DNA from: Montifringilla adamsi
Taxonomy: Eukaryota; Chordata; Aves; Passeriformes; Passeridae
Length of the DNA: 64,000 nt
Direction of reading: 5' to 3'
Assembly (NCBI GenBank): GCA_017590115.1
Contig: JAGGNK010013558.1
Span: forward strand, 12,823,752 to 12,887,751
Each line of letters opens with the position of its first letter. The first letter of the stretch is position 1. Under the pieces are notes generated by a model that saw only the letters and a list, made by a program, of their open reading frames with translations, was not told the DNA's origin and searched no databases. Shown here piece after piece: positions 22,681-34,752 of this stretch. The position numbers were made by a program, and so were the translations under genes.

Positions 22681-23019
22681 ATCTGACTTCTTTTCTTAAC
22701 AGCATCTTTATTGGTCTGGGAATTAACAGCTGAAGATGTGATACTTGCTATTCATTGCAGTCATCCTAAATGCCACTCATCTCATCAGGCCACGGCTCCA
22801 CAAAGCAAAAGCCCCTCTCCTTTTCTTCAATGCACCATTTTTGAGTAACCATGGGGCTTTTCATCCCAAATTTCCTCCCTTCATCCTCCTGATCTTGCAG
22901 TGTGCAATGGTATCCCCAGGCTTGGACTCACATCCCTATCTCCTGCATCCATCCCCATCCCTGCTGCCCATCTCAGCCTCTTGCTGGGCAAACTCCCTCC
23001 ACTGCCAGCTCAGACCCTC

Positions 23020-23220
23020 ATTAATTTGTATTGCAGCGTGTGTTGCGGGCTGACGTGTAATTAGAGCTCCTGAAGCCTGTCTCATGCTGTAATTGCCATG
23101 ACAGGGGCCACAGCATATCCGCTTGTTAATTAGTAAACCACAATATCCCGGGGGCTCGTTGAGAGCCGCCTTAATTGTATTTCAGCTGGAACAGAGGGAT
23201 AATTACCCTTTGCTAGCACT
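23020..23220. promoter_or_regulatory. Homeodomain-site cluster, candidate enhancer
   Basis: Six TAATT-type core words occur within about 190 bases (near 23025, 23060, 23092, 23128, 23172 and 23202), including TTAATTAG and GATAATTACC, mixed with CG-containing sequence. The left flank is ordinary intergenic DNA and the right flank is a long A run. Confidence 0.4.
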
Positions 23221-23233
23221 GCCACTTTTAAAT

Positions 23234-23237
<4 letters not shown>

Positions 23238-23278
<41 letters not shown>
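23238..23278. repeat. 41-base poly(A) run
   Basis: Uninterrupted A run, then A-rich sequence to about 23300. It could be the tail of a retroposed copy, but no recognisable element precedes it, so it is listed as a simple repeat. Confidence 0.9.
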
Positions 23279-23280
<2 letters not shown>

Positions 23281-23299
23281 AAGATAAGAAAGGAAAACC

Positions 23300-26200
23300 C
23301 AAATCGAGCTCCTCTGCTGCTTCCCTCCCTTGGCTGCCCAGGGACCTGGTTTCATCCCCAGGCTGAAGGGGAAGGGCTGTGGAGCTCAGCAGTGTGGGAA
23401 AAGGATGCCAAGAGATTTGCTTGGGGACACACTCAAACTGGTGGTGACAGAGCTGCCCCTGCTCCGAGGGTACTTCTGTGTCTCTGCACATGGGACTCCG
23501 CTGGGAACATTTGTGGATGCAGGCTGGCTTGCTGGGTGTACTGTTTGATAGCAATCCCATCCTGGGCAGTGAGCAGTGCCCTGGCATCACCACCAGGCAC
23601 CTCCACTGGCTTGGAGGAACAGGAGTGAGCTGAGGTCTCCCTCCTAACCTCCCATCAGACAGAGAGGTCTGAATTCCCCTCAGAATGGGATTGGGAGCTG
23701 CTGCAGGGGAGGCTGTGGACCTTGCAGGGCTCAGTGTAACAAGTGTACCTTGCTGCCAAGGGTGTGTTCGTATTCCACACCCCCAACACTCTTAGGGTAA
23801 CAGCAGGACCTCAGTGTGCTCAGTGCTGCAAGTCTCTTCTCCTACAAACCCTGCAGCAGTGTGGGATCAGCCTGCTTGGCTTTAATGGACCCCAGAGGTG
23901 AATCACCTCCCCTCTCGATTCCTTTCTTGTCAAACTTCACCTCACTGGGCAACTGGGAGTCTTCTGGCACCTGGTTAAAGCTTTTTGCTCCCCAGGAAGG
24001 ATGTCCCTGGATGGTACGTGTGTGTCTGTGTCTCCTGTATTGGTCTGGGGGGACCATGGAGCTTTGATGAGAGATGGAGGTGCTGAGGTGCAGCATCACC
24101 CTTCTGTGGGCACCACAGGCTCCAGAGCACCTCTTCAGAGGAGCTGCTGTCTGGTCAAAGACTTTTGGGGGAGGTTAAGCTGGGAAGAGAACCTGACCTG
24201 TGACATCCACCCCTTTTCCTTCCTGAACCAACACAAAGAGCTCAGCCACCATCAGCCCTGCCGATGTCTCCTGCTGTTCAAAAGATCATATAATGGACAA
24301 CTGGCCTTTGGTTTGTGAATTGGCATAAATAACAGTCCTGGCTCTCTCCTGAGAAGCTGCATGGAGGTCAGCCTTGAAGAAAAGATCAGTACAGCGGCTC
24401 CAAGCATTAGTAAAAAGACATAACCGAGGCAAAGAGCCTTGAACATAATTACAGCTTAAGAGCTGTGATGGGAACTCAATGACCTGAAGCCATCTCCTGG
24501 ACTTGAGTGCAATCAACAGATTGACACTGCTGGGTCCTGAAGGCTGGTTTTTGGAAGCCATGCACCAGGGTTGAATGCCAGAGCAGGCAGCGAAGCAGCA
24601 CAGGCGCCCGTTCCAAAGAGCAGAGCTAGAAAAGGGTCTCAAATGCCATGGAGGAACCAGATGGAGGCAACCACTGGAACGCTCTGCACATAATTGAGGG
24701 CACCTTCAAGGGTGAGCACAGGGTGGCTGCCCACCTCCAGGATGCTCTCCACTGCTGCCATGCAAGTGACTGTCATTACAGCTGGGGATGGAGTTTATAG
24801 TTGAGTAACCACAACAACTTTGCACAAATTAAACAACATACTGTGGGTTAATTAGATTTCTTACCGCTGCCTCCATTAACCTAGCCCTGTCATCTGCTGT
24901 CAGAGGCCCTTCAAAATTCATATTCCAGGCATTATCACTGGGAGATGTGGATGGCTAAGTCTCTCCCCAGGCAACCCTACCAGTGTGGACATGGGTGGCA
25001 CATGCCATCTTCTCTTCTTGGAAACCCCTTGGTGCAGCAGTTTGGACCAAGTAGAGAGGTAGCTGTCCTCCAGGAGTGCAGATGCTGGGCTGGATATCCC
25101 AGCTGGCATTTCCCACCTCAGATGATCCTTAAGAAAAATAGGTGTTTTTGCAGCAGTCTGTCTCTTATTATCCACAGGGTGCCATGTGAATGCAAATAAA
25201 CAAATGAGACCCCTTCAACAACATCTGAGAATGTGGCTCCATATTTTTAAGCCAATTTCCTTAGACTGTGTCAGGGCCTGTTTTGTGTTTGCCAGACAAT
25301 TATGTGGCTAATGAGGACAGGCACGGTTACATCAGGCGGGATTAGGAGGAATAAGGCATCAAATGTTGCAGTGCTTAAGACAAGTGCTAACTAATGGGGG
25401 CTTGGAGGGCACGTCCTGTGGGTAGGTGGTTCCTCACAGGAGTTCTGGTTCTGTTTGGAAGGAGATGGAGCAGGCAGTAGGCAGGCTGGCCAGAAGATGA
25501 GGAAGCTGCCTGGTCCCTGCATGGTGGCTGTGCTCATGGGAAATGAGAAGGTTGGAATATTTGGGGAAAGTAGCAACACACAGTTGACCCTCAGTTTGTC
25601 CCATGAAGGCAGGGACAGACAGGAGTGTTCTGATGGAGGAGGCACCAGCCAAGACCACCCATAAGTGCAGCAAAAGGGGATCAGAAGCAATGGGGAAGCT
25701 GAACCTCACCACTGAGATCACCAAGAAATTGGTATTTCAGCTGAAACCTTCCCATCCTGACTCACTGACAATCAGCACAGCCTCTGTGCAGTATTTCTTC
25801 AGGGCTGTGGATGTATTCCACCCCCCTGAAGAGGGTGAGGAAGGAAACCAGGGATGATACCTGGTGCTGCAGTGAGACCCCACTCCCTGAGTGACATGGG
25901 GACATGTGCACAGCCAGCTGTGACTTTCAGATGCCTCCTTCCAGCCACCTCTCTGCCAGCTCCTCTTCTGCCTGTCTGCCACCACAATCTCCCATCAATC
26001 AATGAACCAGAATTTGGCTTGAGTGCTGTCTGGCTGTGCCACTGCTCCCAGCAGGTGCCCTTGGTCATGTTCAGTGAATTCCTACAACTGCAGCACCCTG
26101 GGAGCTCAGGGGGGATTTGTTTATTCCTCTTTGGACTCTCCTCCTCCTGAACTCTCATCCCACATTTCAGCTGCATCTTCTACAAAAACCTCTCAGCTAA

Positions 26201-29200
26201 AGTGAACAAGGACAGAGAGATTAAGTGAACCTGCAGACGGATGGATGCACAGCCACAACTGTGACAGAAGTGCCTCCACATGTCCATCTGAAGACCTGAG
26301 CAGGAGCCTGTCCAGACCCAACAACCTCAAGATGTCAACCACCCTTGGACCACATTTCTGTGCCAACCCTCTGATGCACCCTCTGTTGGATCCCATCACA
26401 GCAAGGCACAGACCTGAGCACCTCATCCCCAGATTCATCTCCCTCTCTTGTCAGAGCCAACAGGGAGCTTAATCTCAGAGCCCAGTAGCTCACCAAGTCA
26501 CCCTGAACTGAGGGGCCTAGGAGAAGCACACACAGCACATGGAGACACCCTAAACCCTCTTGCTGATTCTGCTCTGTGCCCAATCCCAGAGTCTCAGCCC
26601 AGTCCCAAGCTGTTATCCCAGCCCCAGCACCCCAAGGACCCCTTCCCTGTCCCTGCAGTGGCCACCCCACTGGTACCTGCCACCTGCCTTCCTGGAAGAA
26701 CATGGCACATGTGCTGAAGAGCTTCCCTTGAGCACAGCCACTGGATTGCTCTCCAGGTGACTAATTTACACCCTAATTGGTGTGGAAACGAATGCCAGAA
26801 AGCGCTGGAATACCGAGAAGTGAAGCTCTCCATCTTGGTTTCCTTCAGGGAAATGGTCTTAATTAAGTGTCTTGCAAACAGAGATAATTCCCAGCTACGT
26901 GTTGACACAGGAGCTGGGGTGGAGGGTGCAGATGAGACCGGCATCTTCTCCTTGCTGGGTCTACTTGGCCATTGCACACCTGTGGATTCCTCAGACCTCT
27001 GTGTCTCCAGGGCTCAGCCAGCCCTGCCTGGACCTGCAGGACATCCCCATGGCTTTTGCACCTCCACTAGTGTTCCTTAGCCCCAAAAGCACCTTCCCAT
27101 TTTACCAGCCCATCCTGTACTGACTCCAGAGAGGTCGACACCATCCCTGTGACTTCCACCAGTATTTATATTATGATTGTTCAAGTTTCATGTCGCTCAT
27201 TAATCAACCTTGAACTTTCCACTGGGGCTCTTTCTGTGTGAATTGACTCTGGACAAGCAATTCCATCCCCACTCCCCATGGTGGGTAGTCCCAACCATCC
27301 CACACATCTGGCAGCCCTTCAAGCCCTGCCAATGGGAACATGCCAGGAGGGGTTGCACATGCCAAGCAAACTGGAGTGGCCTCATGTTGCTTTGCTGGGC
27401 ATGCTGGAGCCCATGGAAATGTGCCAGCACCATGGGAGACACCCAGCAAGCCCTGGCACAGGTGGGAAGGGGACTCTGGAGATGCAGACTGCCATGGAGA
27501 GCTGCTGGACCTGGCACTGCTGCCTTCAGAGCATGGCTGGCACTGAGATGCCCCAGCCCCTTCCTCTTCCCCATGGCCTCGCTGTGCACAGCTGTTCCCT
27601 TAGAAATAGCTGTTGCCATGGTTTTCCCAAAGAAAACACATCTCCCCCCCCTTCCCCACCACCACTCCCCACCGCCTTAACCTTGTGACAGCAGTGATGA
27701 CGCGGCTCCCTAAGAAAGGCCACTTCACGTAACTATGGTAACAATTAGCTTTCTCTTGGTTTTACCTCGGGGGTGATGCTGGGGAGAAGGACCCAGAGCT
27801 GCTCTCCTGCAGCAGGTGCTTCCCCTGGCCTTGCACCCAGAGCCAGGGCTGGCAAGTGCCTGCTCATTGCTGCAGCATCCCAGGCAGGTGCATCACTCGG
27901 ACACAGGGGTGTCTGCAGTCTGCCTTTATCTCAGGTGCTGGGGACAATCCCTCTGTAGCTGGATGCACCCTGGGACCCTACAGGAGCCCTAAAAATCTCA
28001 GCAAGGCTGTGCTGGCCTCCAGCAGTAGCTGGTGCAGGGAGATGGTGGGGAGCACCTCCCAAGGCATGGGAATGGTGGGAGCATCTGCATTGCCTGGGCT
28101 CACTCTAAAAGCGTGGGGAAAAGAAGGGTGGGAGGCAGCCGGTTGTGCTGGAGAGGATTGGGAGCCAGCTGGGATTTTGGGGCTGGGAGCATGGCAGGGG
28201 CATCCACAGCCTGAATGAGAGGTCTGCAATGGTGCCTCTGCTCCCAGCAGCGGGAGGGTAATCACGGTGCAAAGCCACTCCTTAGGTACATACGAGTCAC
28301 AGCTGTCGACTGCAGCAACTAAAATAAGCATTTTCCTGCTTTTTATTCCTCTGAGCCCAGCAGAGCCCACTCAGCACCAGGAGAGGAGCTGGAGTCTATT
28401 CTTAGCTCTGCAGGGAAGGGAGCAGGAGTCCCTGCGCTGCTGTCGTGCAGGGTTGGGGACTGCCACGTCCCATCCCCTCGTGGTCCCCAGGTGCCTGGCC
28501 TGACCCCAGTGTGGCATCGAGGCAGGAAGGGATGTCCCAACAGGGACAAAGTCCTACTTTTTAGCCAAAGAGGAGTAGGGAAGACAGTGGGAGGGAGGGA
28601 AGCCCCAGCACCTCCCTCAGCATCACTGCAGGATTTGGCATCCCTGAAGGAGAAGCTGCAATGCAGGTGGCTCTGGAAGGAGTCCCTGCTCTTGCAAAGC
28701 TGATTTTCTGCCTGGGCATGGGGAGAGTGGGGGACCTCAAGTCACAGCTCCTGCTGCCTCCAGGGATGGGAGTTTTAAGAGGAGTTGAGGAGTCTGAGCT
28801 GAGAGTCACCCATTGGCCTGTGCTGTGCCAGGGTCAGACTTGCTTTGCCCAGCCCTAGCCATGAGATGCTGGTACTGCCCACCCCAACACTTCCCACCCC
28901 AATATTTCCCACTGTTTTCTGGCTGCAGATCATGGTGGCTGGGGGTAAGGGAGCCACTGGCCACCAGCACCACACCATCCCCACATTGCACTGTGGGTCC
29001 TGCTTCAAAATGTGGGGGGATTTGGGGTGACCTCCAAACCAGCCCCTGCAGGAGCAGCAGGCACAGTGCAGGGAGGAAAGCCCCCATTCTGGTCACACTG
29101 TGGCCAGTCCAGCACTCGGCTCTGCTCTCCATCCAGCTCCATGAGGATCAGGGTAGGATGGGGGGCAGGCAGGGATACAGCTGTGCATGGGGGGCCATGG

Positions 29201-32200
29201 GGAAGAAGCCCCAGCTCCATAGCAACAGGTACTCTCCACGTAATGGAGTCCTTTCCGCTCGGCCTCTGCAGCTGCCAGCCTTATTCACATGGCCATAAAT
29301 AATTCAATTTTCTCATTCACACACATGAATGCTGCGGGCCGGGACTCCGGGTGTGCTCAGCCTCCATCTGTCCGGGGGGGAAGGGCCTGATAATAGACTC
29401 CAGCATTTGTTTAACATGGATGAGTGTGGCCAGATGGCCTGGGGACACGAGGAGGGATGGAGAGGTGGGAGGTGCTGCTGGCACCCTGAGCCTCCCCTGG
29501 ATGAGAAGGGGAGGATTGTTGTGGGGATGACCTGTGGCACCTCAAAATCAACTCTGGGACTTCCAAACCAGCCTTGGAGTTGTGGACTTTTGGGCTGAGA
29601 GTGGCTTATGCAAGCTCAGGCAGATCTTCCTCTCACTGTGCCTTTGTTGCATTTCCAACAGGGAAGAAGTGCTGTGCTGTGCTGAGGATTGCCCTGATCC
29701 CTGGTGAGACTGGGAGCAGGGGCATCAACCCATCACTGAGATAATTTAGCAGGTGATGGGGAAGGGGAAGGGGCAAGGGATGCTGCCAGTCACCATCCTG
29801 TCCCACACTGCCAGACAAGGGCCAGCAGTCCCCAAAATAACACCAGAGAATAACAGCCCCAGTGATGGAGACACGTGGCCACTTGCTGGTGCAATTAGCA
29901 GGCTCCGGGCCATCCCCTGGCAGAGGGACAGCAGGTCTGGCAGGAGAACACAAGGGAATTAGCAGGGTTAAGAGGCTGTGCTGGAAAAGCCTCGGTGCCA
30001 AGGAGCCAGTGTCTGCTGCTTGCACAAGCTGAGCCAGGTTGGGAGGTGAGGGATGTTGGCTACTGCCTGGTGGCAACAGTTCCTCACCTTTCCTCCCTGT
30101 GGCTTGGGCAGAGTTCAGCCTAAAGCATGCCAAGGGTTTGACCAAAGCTGGCACCTTCATCCCCGCTCTGTGTTTGACCAGCGGGACACACGCTGTGTTT
30201 GTCACTCCAGCACACAGCGACATCCTGAGCTTTGGGTGGGCTCAGACCCTGACGGGGAAACACAGACCAGCGAGAAACCTCGAAGGTGGAATGGGTCACT
30301 TCATCCTAACTCTCTCTCCCATGCCGAAAGGGTTGGGCTGAGCAAGGTCCGAGCTTCATTCCCTACCCAGAGAAATCCCTGTTGGAGATCCCATCCTTGT
30401 TTAAGACCCTGGCAAACAGACATTTAGCTTCAAGCTCCTGCACCATCTCCAGCTGAAGCTTACAAAGCTGGCTGAGGGAATTTGGATGATGCCAGAAGGA
30501 GGGTCAAGAAAGAAGCCCGCGCTCCGGCAGCGATATCCATCAGCAGCAGCGTTGGAAGAGTTTTCCCTGAGGGAATGGGGGAGGTGGAAGCGCTTGCCGG
30601 GGGGAGCTGGGAGCGTAACCAGCTCATGTGCTGGCATTCCCCGGTTCCGCGACGTATTGGGGTAGGACACGTGTGTGTATGTGTATATTTGGGTGCCCTC
30701 GCACACAGGCAAGAGTTCCCTCCTGGTTACATGCTGCTCTCGCAGGATTTTGAAGCAGTAAAAGAGCGTTGGCTGCATGGCACATCCCTGGATCATCGGG
30801 CACAGCCGGCAGCTACTCCACAACTCCTCCCGTGCGTCGTACAACCCCCGCCCGCTCCGTGTGTTCATCGGCGTGAACCAGACCCCCCACCCCGTGCCTC
30901 TTCAGTTCTGCTTGCACCTTTTAGAGACACTGGAACAACAGACAGCCCTCGCCAAACCCATCTAATATTAAATTAGCTCCTGCTTTCCGTGGCTGCTGCT
31001 CCAGCAGCTCCTGCCCACACAACCTGCAGGAAGGGGGTGAGCCTGACCTTGGGAGCCAGCCCCCCAACAGCTCTCTGCTACAGACCCTGCACCGAGCATC
31101 CTCCAGGGAGCTGCCCACAGAGCTTCCCCAGAGCTCTCCAAAGGCAGGGGGGTGCACCCAGGGCTGCCCTGTGCCACACTGGGGTGCTGAGCACAGCCAC
31201 AGCTCCCCTATTTACTGGCTGCACCCATGTCAGCAGTGGGGACAGAAGTGACAGAACATCACAGTGGGCTGTGGGTGTTCCCCCCAAATCTCCCAGGCCA
31301 TGTGCCAAGAGGTTCAGGCTGTGTCCCTGCACTTCTGCTGCTGCCAGGTGGGCAAATGCCAAGACCTCCCAGGCAGAAATTTTCACCTGTCAGACAATTC
31401 ATATTTTGCTTCTTCCATCCAAAAACCAGGCCCAGCCTGAGCCCTCTGCATCTTTTGAGGGATGGATGGCAGAAACATGCCACTGCTTATTCCTTCAGCT
31501 CCCAGCAGGAGCAGGACATGGACAGCGGGATTCCAGGGGCAGCTGCATCACTGGATTTGCTCAGGTCCTCAAGGATGGACCACAGAGTCACTGGAGCATG
31601 GACCACTTCCCCTCCTGCCCCATGTCCCCAGGAAGGCTGCAGAAGCAGCTTGCTGTGGGCTTTGTCCTGGTTGTTTTGCTCCCATGACAGCCACCCCTGT
31701 GGGATCAGTGGCCCTGTAGCTGCTGGGGGTCCATGCAAGCTCCAGTGGATCTGGATCTGCAGGCAGCTGTGGGCTCGGAAAGACCTTCCAGGACTGCTTG
31801 GTGGGAGCTACTGAGGAGTTTGGTGACTTGCAGGGTCACCAGTGGAGTATGTCCGGTGGGAAGGCTTCCTCTCTCTGGGAATACCCACACCAATCCCTGC
31901 ATGCACATCTCCACCCTGATCTTTTCCAAGCCTTTCACAGGTCCCAGACCCTATTTCTACCTTGTTCACTGCCTGCACATCCAAGTGACACCAAACAGAG
32001 GCACTTACCTGCTGCTTGCCCCATTGGAACTGGAAGGACAGTGGGACAAAGCCCTTAGGACAGGGCAGAGTTGGTCCTTCTTCCCCCACCAGGTGAGGAG
32101 GACAGCTCCTCTCCTTCTCTTGCCTGCTCCCTCAGCATGCACCGTGGCTCCTGGCATCACCCAGGGCCCCTCAGGGCTTGGCCATGGTGGATTTTGGGTG

Positions 32201-32820
32201 CACGGCATGGCACCAGCTCTCAGCATCCCCTTGATGAGGACCACAGCAGGCACAAGGTTTATTCCAGGGAGTTGGCATAGAAGGAAGGCAGATGCCCAGT
32301 GGTGGGCATCTTCTGAGGAGGTCTGGGAATGCCGGCTGGCAAGGGATGAAGACGCTGCAGAACCCCACACCTCCCAGGCAGGAGCATCCCAGCCCCTTCA
32401 CGCAGGGATGGACCTGCCACCTCGGGGGGTTTGTTGTCCCAGGGGTGGTTCTCTTGTTCTGTCCCAGCTGGGGGCACCCATCCAGGCTTTGGATTCCCAG
32501 GGGTCCCTTCAGGCTGCAGCCCCAAATACTGCCAGCGGCATTTGGGGCTGCAGCCCACCGGGGTCCCCAGTGGGACGGGGGGGCACGGAGCGCAGCCTTA
32601 CCTTGGAGGAGCCGCTACAGGGAAGGGATACGGGACCCAGCTCGGGACGCCCCGGTCCCGGGAGAGCTGCAGTGGTGGAGGCAGGGGATGCAGGGATGAG
32701 GTGACACGGGCGGGATGGGATGCGCTGGGTGGGTGGATGGATGGTTTGGGGGCTGCAGGTTTCCCCGCTCTCAGGTGCGGAGACAATAGCCAGGGCTCCT
32801 GTTGCAGCTGCAGACTGTCT
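23300..32820. other. Intergenic DNA between mir-7-2 and the 32.9-kb CpG region
   Basis: No recognised gene. Short AT-rich islands that look regulatory lie at 24790-24930, 25180-25395 (with a perfect octamer ATGCAAAT at 25192-25199), 26750-26900, 27150-27230 and 29235-29420. A run of long but unrecognisable plus-strand frames lies at 30989-32704, and a perfect 16-bp inverted repeat at 32512-32555. Frames overlap on both strands and no splice pattern or domain supports a protein gene. Confidence 0.45.
32512..32555. repeat. Perfect 16-bp inverted repeat (hairpin)
   Basis: GGCTGCAGCCCCAAAT at 32512-32527 is exactly the reverse complement of ATTTGGGGCTGCAGCC at 32540-32555, with a 12-base loop. 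Confidence 0.9.
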
Positions 32821-32824
32821 CTTT

Positions 32825-33125
32825 AAACCCCTCATCAGCCCACAGGTGGCCCTGTCACCACCGTGGTCATCCATGACGTCATCGGGAGGGAGGGAAGGGG
32901 AGGAGGAGGAGGAGGGGGGAGAAACGCGATCCCCCTCCACAGCAAAAGTCCCCGAGCGCCCATGGCAACAGATTGCAAATGTCACTGCGCATCACCGGGA
33001 GGAGGCTGCCGGGCTGCCCCCCACGGGCGGCACGGCGGGGGGACGGGGCTGTCACGCCATGGGTGGCACGGGGGACACGGGGCTGTCAGCCCCGCGGATG
33101 GCACGGGGGTGGGCAGAGCCGTCAC
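32825..33125. promoter_or_regulatory. CpG-rich candidate promoter with consensus CRE
   Basis: GC- and CG-rich sequence with a perfect cAMP-response element TGACGTCA at 32874-32881, a purine-only tract at 32884-32922, an RFX-half-site-like CATGGCAAC (32961-32969) and an NRF1-like TGCGCAT. There is no adjoining coding exon. It may start a non-coding transcript, possibly the mir-7-2 primary transcript on the minus strand. Confidence 0.4.
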
Positions 33126-33260
33126 CCTGCGATGGGTGTGTTGTAGGGGACAGAGTTGTCACCCCACGGTGGCACGGCGGGGACAGGATGGTTCTCCCGT
33201 GGCTGGTGCATGGGTGGGGACAGGGCTGTCACCCGCACGGGGACCTGGCTGTGAGTTAAG
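33000..33260. repeat. Degenerate GC-rich minisatellite
   Basis: Repeated words of the type GGCACGGGGG...GGGGCTGTCACC recur at uneven spacing of roughly 35-55 bases through this stretch. Copies are diverged, so unit length is approximate. Confidence 0.6.
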
Positions 33261-34704
33261 CAGAGAGGCAGCTCCAGCTCGCACCACGGGGTGTGGAGCC
33301 CTCGGGGGTCTCCCCAGCCCGGACACTGCAGGAGGGATGGTGCTGTGTTCTGCCCAGGAGATGCTGTCACAGCTTGTCCCCATGTCCCCTGTGATCCTGA
33401 TCCCTGATCCCTGCAGTGAAAGCCACCCCCAGCCATCCCGTGGGCACCCCGAGAGGAGCAGGCACCCCAGTGAGCCCCATCTCCAGCCCCTCTGGTCCTG
33501 CCTGTGCTCTGCCCCTACAAGGGGCTCTTTTGCAAAAGCCAGGAAAATTTTGAAGGGTGTTTAAAGCAGATTTTGGCTTCAAGCAGAGACAACTGGTGTT
33601 GTGGAGCAAGAAAAGGGGGCTCAGCCCTGAACCCACAGGCCCCAGACTGGATGTCGACCACATCCCAATGGTGGTGATTCCATTAGCAGCCTCTAAAATT
33701 TGTCCAGTTCCACTCCAAAATGAGCCTCTGACACCAGTTAAATCTAGAGCAAGGGACATTTTGGTGACAAAGAAAGATTTTGGAGCTGTGAAGGTCCACC
33801 AGTGCTCCATCCTGCAAACTTGGCTTTGATGGAGCCTCATCCCAGAGAGACCTACCCAGCGTGAGGAGAGGGGGGGCTCAAGTCCTGGCTGTGCTGGACA
33901 GGACCCGTTCACCCCTTTATGAAAATGTGCAAATGTGAACATGAATCCCCCTGCAATGGGAGCCCCAAACTCTGCAAATGTGAATAAAGTCACTCCTCAG
34001 GTGTGTGGAAGAATCAAATATTTAATTACACCCTTGTGTTTTTGGAGAGATGAGATACACCCAATGACTCCCTCTGTTTCCTTTGGTCTTTTCTCACACC
34101 AACAAGATTTTTCCCCCAGCTGGTTTCTGTAATGATCTTTAGGATGCTTCACTCTATAAAGGACTCCATGGAGGCAGCCATTTCCCACAGAACAGCCTCA
34201 CTTATCCCTGCATACCCTGGGGTTTGGGGAGCACCTCAGGGCTGCAGCATTCCTTCCCCACACCAGGATCCTGTGCAAACTTCATCATCTTATTTTTACA
34301 TATTAAGAAAAATAAAAAAATAGGGGTCATTTTCTTTTCCCCTGCCCTCAGCTCGATGAAGAAGTCGACAGCCACCAAGCCCAGTGGCCATGAGAGGGGA
34401 TTGGCTCAGGACCTGGAGGGTTTTCTTCCTCCACAAGCATCCCTGTGAGGAGATGGTCCACATTTTCCCACAGGGATTTCATGCTGGGGTTTGTATCTGG
34501 CTGGGGGCAGCCAGGATAAGAGCAGCCCATCCCTGCGACCTCCCCAGCTCTGTTCTCCTCACACGCCCTCTCCACTCCTGGGAAAGCAGCCACAGGATCC
34601 AAGGATGAGAAACTCTTGAGAAACAGCCAAAGCAACAACAGCAGAAGGGTCCTTGCTTCAGGAACAGGAAAAAAAACATCCAAAGCAGCCCAAATGAGCT
34701 GCAT
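33261..34704. other. Intergenic DNA, nothing identified
   Basis: No gene or transposon recognised; 33990-34330 is AT-rich with TTTAATTACACC and A-rich words. Confidence 0.45.
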
Positions 34705-34706
34705 TC

Positions 34707-34752
34707 TCTTTCTTTCTTTCTTTCTTTTCTTTCTTTCTTTCTTTCTTTCTTT
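34707..34752. repeat. (CTTT)n tetranucleotide microsatellite
   Basis: About eleven CTTT units with one interruption in the middle. Confidence 0.95.

Noticed and set aside
22690..22745. Possible mir-1179 homologue at about the expected distance from mir-7-2
   Set aside because: AGCATCTTTATTGG resembles part of mir-1179, but the strand and the opposite arm do not fit and the mature sequence is not preserved.
23238..23278. Poly(A) run as the tail of a processed pseudogene
   Set aside because: The sequence before it is AT-rich regulatory-like DNA with no gene similarity and no target-site duplication was seen.
33367..33993. 208-codon minus-strand frame
   Set aside because: No domain or splice support, overlaps open frames on the other strand, and lies next to GC-rich minisatellite DNA.
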